This document shows, piece after piece, positions 6,128 to 11,154 of a stretch of DNA of 11,154 nucleotides. The stretch's first letter is position 1. Every line of letters begins with the position of its first letter. The notes under the pieces are model-generated. The model made no database searches. It had not been told where the DNA came from and saw only the letters and a list, made by a program, of their open reading frames with translations. The DNA is from a candidate division NPL-UPA2 bacterium. GTDB lineage: Bacteria; Bacillota; UBA994. Both the position numbers and the translations under genes were made by a program. The DNA lies in assembly GCA_018725205.1 (NCBI GenBank), contig QLUB01000065.1, positions 1-11,154 of the forward strand. Reading direction: 5' to 3'.

Positions 6128-6156
6128 TTGACGCAACAGCCGCCGCAGTCCATACT
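6128..6156 (+). promoter_or_regulatory. Promoter of the unknown gene at 6184
   Basis: TTGACG (6128-6133) and CATACT (6151-6156) are separated by exactly 17 bases, matching the sigma-70 consensus at five and four of six positions. Transcription would begin near 6163, shortly before the ribosome binding site GAGGG (6171-6175). The heptamer repeat ends only 6 bases upstream of the -35, so its length could alter any upstream-bound factor. Confidence 0.55.
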
Positions 6157-6183
6157 CATGATGTAGAAAAGAGGGATGAGCGA

Positions 6184-7242
6184 GTGGGTTTGTCTTACGG
6201 TTTGGATTTGCCTTGTACCCTAAACGAAGCGCTGCAAACGCTGTCAAAGGCACAGTTGATTGAACTACGCGACCTGGCTGAGCTAAAGATTTCGTCTGGC
6301 TTACGCAAGCAGGACATGCTGGCAAAGCTAGAAGCAGAACTACCGGGCAACATCAACAAGGTGTTTAACTTGTTTGACGAGAGCAGGGCCAGCCTGATAC
6401 GCTTGGTGCTTTCGCACCGCGGCGCGCTACCACTGCGTGAGATAGACCTTGCAGACGACGATCTCCAATGTCTCACCGGGCAAGGAGTATTTGTAGTAGG
6501 GGAAAACAACGCTCAACCGTGCCTTGGCGTACCGGTGGAATTGCTGGATCGTTTTCAGCAATTTGATGGTCTGCCTTATGCTGAACGTGTAGCCACTAAT
6601 ACACGGTGGGTTGTTGCCTTACAGGGGATGATTTACCACTATGGGGTTATCCAAATGTTTCACGCATTTGACTATCTAAGTCTGCTCTTTGGGGTAGAAG
6701 AAAGATACAACATGCGCCCCTCATTTTGGGAGGTCCTGCCTACAATGCAGGAGTTTCGCGGCTTGTACCGTGTCGCAGACCGATATTTCTGCGACGCCTC
6801 AATCGATACTGCCACACAAATCCTTGACCGCCGGCCTGCCGAACTAGGGTACAAGCTGTTTAACCTAGAAGAGCTATACGCCGCCGCCGATCCGCTGTAT
6901 ATAGATCCAACGGTGGAAAGCGACCTGCTGGAGGATTATCTGCTTGAGCATTACGACTTGACCGAAGATAATGCTAAGCGACTTATGCATGTTGGGCGAC
7001 GCTTCGCCCTGCGCGAGGGTGATGTGGGTGCGGCACTAGCGGTCTATGCGGTAGTCTGCAACGGGGGGTCGTCTGAACTCGCCCCAGAACTAGTGAGACT
7101 TGTGGTGGATTACCTTGAGAACACTCCACACTGGGCGTTGTGCGGACATTCTATGGTCGACTTAGCCGCGCACCTTCCCGCCCGAGAGGAAGCATCAGGG
7201 GAATTAGTTGACTTTAGCGAATATAAAAACCGTGGTAAGTAA
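6184..7242 (+). CDS. Unknown protein with Rho-N/SAP-like N-terminus
   Basis: I do not recognise this 352-residue protein with confidence. The reading frame is open far upstream through the heptamer repeat, but GAGGG (6171-6175) placed 8 nt before a GTG at 6184 marks that as the start. Seen: residues 17-52 (LQTLSKAQLIELRDLAELK..., then LRKQDMLAKLEAEL) resemble the helix-turn-helix pattern of Rho-N/SAP nucleic-acid-binding domains. A short segment at about 66-107 could be a winged-helix-like fold, and the rest is mainly helical without membrane segments or a signal peptide. The C-terminus (NTPHWALCGHSMVDLAAHLP, 313-332) recalls the region before the SEC-C zinc motif in some Firmicutes proteins of similar N-terminus, but no SEC-C cysteines are present. 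A cytosolic nucleic-acid-binding role is a guess. It ends 50 bp from the convergent dihydrolipoyl dehydrogenase gene. Confidence 0.75.
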   Translation: MGLSYGLDLPCTLNEALQTLSKAQLIELRDLAELKISSGLRKQDMLAKLEAELPGNINKVFNLFDESRASLIRLVLSHRGALPLREIDLADDDLQCLTGQGVFVVGENNAQPCLGVPVELLDRFQQFDGLPYAERVATNTRWVVALQGMIYHYGVIQMFHAFDYLSLLFGVEERYNMRPSFWEVLPTMQEFRGLYRVADRYFCDASIDTATQILDRRPAELGYKLFNLEELYAAADPLYIDPTVESDLLEDYLLEHYDLTEDNAKRLMHVGRRFALREGDVGAALAVYAVVCNGGSSELAPELVRLVVDYLENTPHWALCGHSMVDLAAHLPAREEASGELVDFSEYKNRGK

Positions 7243-7292
7243 TGCAACAACACGCCCATCACGACCAGAGTTTTCTCTTGGCCTAGGCTTTG

Positions 7293-8714
7293 CTAAGCAC
7301 CGCTTGGCGTTCGCTTTACCCTTGGCGGGGCATGTATGGCCCGACCTTCCACCCCAAGCACTGCCTCTAGAAAAGCCTCCGATATGGTGGGATGGGCGTG
7401 TATGGTGCGGCCGATATCGCTAACGGTGAGACAGTGCTCTACGGCTAGGGCGGCTTCATGGATAACGGTGCTGGCGTGGGAACCTAGTACGTGGACGCCG
7501 ATCACTTGCTTGTTGTCTGCACGTGCCACCACTTTAACGAGTCCTAGTTCTTCCCCCATAGTTACAGCCTTGGAATTTGCGCCTAGCATAAATTTGCTGA
7601 CAAGGATCTCAATCCCTTGCTGGGTTGCCTCAGCTTCGCTTAGGCCGACCGCGGCCACCTCGGGCGAGGTAAACACCACGGCAGGTACCGCGCTGTAGTT
7701 AATGTGACCGTTCTGGCCTAGTATGCTTTCAACGCAGGCTTTGCCTTCCTCGGAGGCCACGTGGGCAAGCATGTGGCCTCCGATAACATCGCCAATGGCA
7801 TAAATGCCTGGCGCGGTTGTGGCAAATTTGTCATCAACTTTGATGCCTTTGCGGTCGTACTTTACACCCACTAGCTCCAGGTTAAGACCGGCGACATTAA
7901 TTTCCCGCCCCGTAGCTATTAGGACCTTTTCCGCTGCGAAGCTCTCGTCGCCGTTCTTGCCCTCGGCTAAAACGGTAAGCGTATTGCTTTCGCTCCTAGT
8001 GATGCCCTTAACTCGCATGTCAGTGGCTATTGTAACACCTGCTTTACGCAGCGCTGAAGAAAGGCGGGCCACGATTTCCCTGTCCATCAGGTGTAGAATA
8101 CGGGGCATATACTCGACTACAGTGACCACAGTGCCAAAGGAGCTGAAGATACTGGCGAACTCCATGCCGATGACTCCACCACCTACGACTAGCATGCTCT
8201 TAGGTATGTCTGTGATGGCCAATAGGTCGCTGCTATTTAGAACTCCGGGCAATTCGGTGCCCGGTAGGGGTAAAGTGGCGGGTACGGAGCCGGTGGCAAT
8301 AATGATGTAGTCGCTTTCTAGGTAGAGTTCTTCGTGCGCCTTAGTCGTTATGCACAGTTGACTTGGGCCGCTGAAAGTAGCGGTTCCTTCAATGTAGTCG
8401 ATTCCGTAAGACTTAATGAGCTGAGCGATACCGTGACGCAGGTCAGAAACCACTCGCTCTTTGCGGCGCTGTACCTTGGCCATGTCAATGGTAAAGCCTG
8501 AATGGATTACGCCGAATTCCGCGCTGCGCGATAGGGCGTGAATGATTTGGGCGTTCTGATAGAGCGTCTTGGTGGGGATGCATCCCCAATTAAGGCAAGT
8601 GCCGCCAAGATTATCCTTTTCCACTAAGGTGACGCTGGCGCCAAGCTGTGCCGCGCGGATAGCTGCCACGTAGCCCCCGGGTCCGCCACCAATGATAGTT
8701 ATGTTGCGTCGCAA
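7293..8714 (-). CDS. lpdA: Dihydrolipoyl dehydrogenase (L-protein)
   Basis: This 473-residue FAD enzyme reoxidises the dihydrolipoyl arm of a lipoyl carrier with NAD+. Given its position directly after gcvPB it most likely serves as L-protein of the glycine cleavage system. Seen: the FAD site GGGPGG at 9-14; the redox disulfide C40/C45 in GGTCLNWGCIPTK (37-49); ATGS at 140-143; the NAD site GGGVIG at 178-183; the second FAD motif GDVIGGHMLAHVA; and the dimer-interface catalytic pair His441/Glu446 in HAHPTISE. The start is TTG at 8714, supported by AGGAGGG (plus 8721-8727) 6 nt upstream and by the family start R-R-N-I-T-I-I-G-G. It follows gcvPB after a 51-bp gap. A short basic tail (PPRVKRTPSGA, 463-473) extends past the usual GRAIH end. 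Complete and intact. Confidence 0.95.
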   Translation of the reverse strand: MRRNITIIGGGPGGYVAAIRAAQLGASVTLVEKDNLGGTCLNWGCIPTKTLYQNAQIIHALSRSAEFGVIHSGFTIDMAKVQRRKERVVSDLRHGIAQLIKSYGIDYIEGTATFSGPSQLCITTKAHEELYLESDYIIIATGSVPATLPLPGTELPGVLNSSDLLAITDIPKSMLVVGGGVIGMEFASIFSSFGTVVTVVEYMPRILHLMDREIVARLSSALRKAGVTIATDMRVKGITRSESNTLTVLAEGKNGDESFAAEKVLIATGREINVAGLNLELVGVKYDRKGIKVDDKFATTAPGIYAIGDVIGGHMLAHVASEEGKACVESILGQNGHINYSAVPAVVFTSPEVAAVGLSEAEATQQGIEILVSKFMLGANSKAVTMGEELGLVKVVARADNKQVIGVHVLGSHASTVIHEAALAVEHCLTVSDIGRTIHAHPTISEAFLEAVLGVEGRAIHAPPRVKRTPSGA

Positions 8715-8720
8715 GTTGTG

Positions 8721-8727
8721 CCCTCCT
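8721..8727 (-). promoter_or_regulatory. Ribosome binding site that fixes the TTG start of lpdA
   Basis: On the minus strand AGGAGGG lies 6 nt before TTG at 8714-8712. No ATG or GTG in frame is better placed, so a strong site compensates for the weak start codon. Confidence 0.8.
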
Positions 8728-8765
8728 GACTGAGCTGATGTCGCTATGCGTTAGGTCTACTGGGC

Positions 8766-10223
8766 CTACTTAAAGACATGCCTTAGCACCGGCTGACGTA
8801 CGGCCTTGACTTCATCGAGGCGGCCTACCACGGTAGTTTGCGGTGCACTTCTAACCAACGCGGGGTTAGACTCAACTTCATCAGCAATCTTCAGCATGGC
8901 ATCAATGAAGGCATCTAGAGTTTCTTTAGGTTCGCTCTCCACTGGTTCTACCATAATTGCCTCCTTCACGCTAAGGGGGAAATAAACAGTAGGCGGGTGA
9001 AAGCCGTAATCTAACAGCCGCTTAGCGATGTCAAGCGTGGATGCGCCCTGTTGCTTTTGCTTGATCCCACTCAGTACAAACTCGTGCATGCATATGCGGT
9101 CATAGGGCAAGTCGTAGCGCGTCTTGAGGTGGTGCAACATGTAGTTGGCGTTTAGCACCGCCGTGTCGGAAACATGGCGCAGTCCTGCGGCCCCCATGCT
9201 GAGGATGTAGGCGTAGGCTCGAATGAGTACAGCAAAATGGCCGTAGAAGTTCTTGATTCGGCCTATCGACTGCGGATGGTCGTAGTCCAAGAAGTACTTC
9301 TCGCCGTCGAACTCCACGGTGGGGCAGGGGAGAAAAGGAACCAGCCTTTCTTTTACCCCAATCGGGCCTGCGCCGGGCCCGCCGCCGCCGTGGGGAGTGG
9401 CAAACGTCTTGTGCAGATTAAGGTGCACCACATCAAACCCCATATCCCCCGGGCGAGTAATGCCCAAGATAGCGTTAGCGTTTGCGCCGTCGTAGTACAG
9501 CAAACCGCCACAGTCATGCACCATTGCCGCGATATCCACAATGTTTAGTTCAAAGAGGCCTAAGGTGTTTGGGTTAGTGAGCATCAATCCCGCGATGTCA
9601 TCGCCCATCAACTGCTTAAGTTCTGCGACATCTACGCCGCCCCGCGCATCAGACTTAACTTCCACTGTCTCATACCCGGCAGCTGCGGCGGTCGCCGGGT
9701 TCGTGCCGTGGGCTGAGTCAGGCACGAGGAACTTGCGGCGTTTATGGTCACCTCGGCTGCGGTGGTAAGCCTTCATGGCCATAACACCGGCCAATTCACC
9801 ATGGGCACCGGCTGCGGGCACCAAGGACATCCGCGCCATGCCGGTTATTTCTGCTAAGATGCTGTCTAGACGATACATTAACTCAAGGCTGCCCTGGGAC
9901 AGTTCCTCGGGTTGATAGGGGTGTGAGTCAGCAAAGCCTTTCAGGCGGGCCAAGTCTTCGTCAATTTTAGGGTTGTACTTCATCGTGCATGAACCTAAGG
10001 GATAGAAGCCTTGGTCGACCCCGTAGTTGCGCTTGGAGAGCTCGGTGAAATGGCGAACTGCGTCTACTTCGCTGACTTCTGGTAGCAGAGCAGCTTGCTC
10101 TCGCAGCAGGTTCGCGGGGAATATAGTATTGGCGCTGAGTTTCGGTGTGTCAAGTTCAGGCAACTGGTAGCCCTTACGGCCGATGACGCTCTTCTCAAAG
10201 ATGAGGTTTGTCACTTTGCGCAT
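8766..10223 (-). CDS. gcvPB: Glycine dehydrogenase (decarboxylating), subunit 2 (P-protein C-terminal half)
   Basis: This 485-residue protein is the PLP-binding half of the split P-protein. With GcvPA it decarboxylates glycine and passes the aminomethyl group to the lipoyl arm of GcvH. Seen: the family N-terminus with QGFYPLGSCTMKYNPKI at 71-87; LVPAAGAHGELAG at 134-146; PDSAHGTNPATAA at 168-180; TNPNTLGLFE at 216-225; YYDGANANAI at 243-252; and the PLP lysine K272 in HLNLHKTFATPHGGGGPG. Length is normal for subunit 2. The ATG at 10223 follows the gcvPA stop with no gap, and AAGGTGG within the end of gcvPA, 8 nt before the ATG, serves as its ribosome binding site, so the two are probably translationally coupled to give equal amounts. 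No defect is visible. Confidence 0.97.
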   Translation of the reverse strand: MRKVTNLIFEKSVIGRKGYQLPELDTPKLSANTIFPANLLREQAALLPEVSEVDAVRHFTELSKRNYGVDQGFYPLGSCTMKYNPKIDEDLARLKGFADSHPYQPEELSQGSLELMYRLDSILAEITGMARMSLVPAAGAHGELAGVMAMKAYHRSRGDHKRRKFLVPDSAHGTNPATAAAAGYETVEVKSDARGGVDVAELKQLMGDDIAGLMLTNPNTLGLFELNIVDIAAMVHDCGGLLYYDGANANAILGITRPGDMGFDVVHLNLHKTFATPHGGGGPGAGPIGVKERLVPFLPCPTVEFDGEKYFLDYDHPQSIGRIKNFYGHFAVLIRAYAYILSMGAAGLRHVSDTAVLNANYMLHHLKTRYDLPYDRICMHEFVLSGIKQKQQGASTLDIAKRLLDYGFHPPTVYFPLSVKEAIMVEPVESEPKETLDAFIDAMLKIADEVESNPALVRSAPQTTVVGRLDEVKAVRQPVLRHVFK

Positions 10224-11154
10224 CTATTCCACCACCTTCGCTACGAGATTGTCTATTTCTGCCTTGGTGCGCTTTTCCGTTACGGCCAAGAGCCAGTGAT
10301 TCTTCAGCTCGGGGTAGTCCTGGCCGAGGTCGTAACCTCCGAGGATGTTGTGCCTGAGGAGCTTGCGGTTTAGATCTTGCAGAGGCACCTTCGACTTTAC
10401 TACAAACTCCTTAAAAAAGGGATGGTCAAATGCAGGCTCAAAGTGCCCTGTCTTAAGGAGCTCGCCATATGCGTAATGGGACTTAGACAGACACTGTTCG
10501 GCTACTTCCTTAAGGCCAACCTTACCCATGAGCGTCATGTATATGGCGGTGGCGAGGGCGATGAGCGCGTTGTTGGTGCAAATGTTAGACGTGGCTTTTT
10601 CGCGACGTATGTGTTGCTCGCGGGTCTGCATGGTGAGCACAAAGGCACGGTTTCCCTCGATATCAGTGGTAGCGCCGACAATGCGCCCGGGCATGTGGCG
10701 TAGTAGTTTCTGGGTAGCGGACATAAAGCCGACGTAAGGGCCACCGTAACTTAAGGGCACTCCTAGGGCTTGGCCATCGCCTACGGCTATATCTGTGCCT
10801 TGCTCTCCCGGCGACTTAAGTACGCCGAGCGACAGGGGATCGACACTGGCGATTAACAGGGCCCCCAGCGTATGCGCTGTGTCAGCAGCAGCTCTGATGT
10901 CCTCAACGATGCCAAAAAAGTTCGGGCTTTGGACAACGACCGCAGCGGTATTCATACTGAGAGCTGCTTGTATGAGCTCGATGTCCAGTTGGCCGCGCTT
11001 GTGGGGGACGGTTTTAATGACCATGTCGCGCGTGTCGCTGTAGGTTCTAAGCACGGCTCGATTTTCGGGATGGACCGAGTCGATTACAACTATTTCGTTG
11101 CGACGGGTAGAGTTACAGGCCATAATGGCGGCTTCTGCCAGTGCGGTGGCTCCG
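10224..11154 (-). CDS. gcvPA: Glycine dehydrogenase (decarboxylating), subunit 1 (P-protein N-terminal half), partial
   Basis: The last 309 residues of the P-protein alpha subunit are present; the N-terminus, roughly 135-140 residues judged from the usual length near 445, is beyond the right edge. The frame continues to the edge through GATALAEAAIMACNSTRR, so the ATG at 11123 is an internal methionine and not the start. Seen: VVQSPNFFG, GDGQALGVPLSYGGPYVGFM, GRIVGATTDIEGNRAFVLTM, and QTREQHIRREKATSNICTNNAL, all hallmarks of this subunit. It forms the heteromer with GcvPB, whose ATG abuts its TAG. Upstream neighbours gcvT and gcvH are expected off the window, as is any glycine riboswitch. Confidence 0.96.
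   Translation of the reverse strand, partial: GATALAEAAIMACNSTRRNEIVVIDSVHPENRAVLRTYSDTRDMVIKTVPHKRGQLDIELIQAALSMNTAAVVVQSPNFFGIVEDIRAAADTAHTLGALLIASVDPLSLGVLKSPGEQGTDIAVGDGQALGVPLSYGGPYVGFMSATQKLLRHMPGRIVGATTDIEGNRAFVLTMQTREQHIRREKATSNICTNNALIALATAIYMTLMGKVGLKEVAEQCLSKSHYAYGELLKTGHFEPAFDHPFFKEFVVKSKVPLQDLNRKLLRHNILGGYDLGQDYPELKNHWLLAVTEKRTKAEIDNLVAKVVE

Noticed and set aside
5908..6183. Long upstream extension of the unknown gene, reading through the heptamer repeat
   Set aside because: It overlaps the start of the prolyl oligopeptidase on the other strand, translates to repetitive Cys/His/Met text, and a well-placed ribosome binding site supports the GTG at 6184.
7243..7292. Intrinsic terminator between the convergent unknown gene and lpdA
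   Set aside because: Only a weak bulged stem (AGAG/CTCT with flanking CC/GG) is present and no T run follows on either strand.
7804..8310. 168-residue plus-strand ORF
   Set aside because: It is antisense to the intact dihydrolipoyl dehydrogenase and shows no family features.
9174..9548. 124-residue plus-strand ORF
   Set aside because: It is antisense to the intact gcvPB gene, which explains every base there.

Overview
The window looks like a chromosomal stretch from a Gram-positive anaerobe-type bacterium of the Bacillota (Clostridia-like). This is inferred from three things: the two-subunit form of glycine decarboxylase (GcvPA plus GcvPB), strong AGGAGG-type ribosome binding sites including sites before TTG and GTG starts, and a nuclease/ATPase accessory repertoire common in that phylum. 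No rRNA, tRNA, CRISPR array or insertion sequence was found.

Layout. (1) 1-1111, minus strand: the N-terminal half of a P1B-type heavy-metal ATPase with a histidine-rich N-terminus; it runs off the left edge. Its promoter at 1174-1202 carries a dyad resembling a CopY box over the -10. (2) 1112-1499: control region holding that promoter, a doubtful 59-residue ORF, and a plus-strand promoter with a 29-bp dyad that contains a Fur/Zur/PerR-like box. (3) 1500-2897, plus: an AAA/STAND-type ATPase with a C-terminal DUF234 (PD-(D/E)xK-like) domain. (4) 3137-3865, plus: an apparent fusion of a Phd/YefM antitoxin-type N-terminus to a Uma2 (DUF820) PD-(D/E)xK nuclease-like domain, preceded by a perfect 14-bp inverted repeat over its -10. 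(5) 3919-5940, minus: cytosolic prolyl oligopeptidase (S9A). (6) 6031-6121: a heptamer tandem repeat in the gap between two divergent genes. (7) 6184-7242, plus: an unrecognised protein with a Rho-N/SAP-like N-terminus. (8) 7293-11154, minus: a glycine cleavage operon, gcvPA (cut by the right edge) - gcvPB - dihydrolipoyl dehydrogenase.

How the genes work together. The last three genes supply the P-protein halves and the L-protein of the glycine cleavage system; gcvT and gcvH would be expected just beyond the right edge. The prolyl oligopeptidase probably degrades proline-containing peptides in the cytosol. The metal pump is an efflux/homeostasis gene. The ATPase-DUF234 and Phd-Uma2 genes are accessory in character: both end in PD-(D/E)xK-type folds, each has its own palindromic control site, and they sit side by side between housekeeping genes.

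No complete new system is proven here. The best candidates for follow-up are the Phd-Uma2 fusion with its putative self-operator, the metal-regulator-like boxes, and the heptamer minisatellite between two divergent genes.
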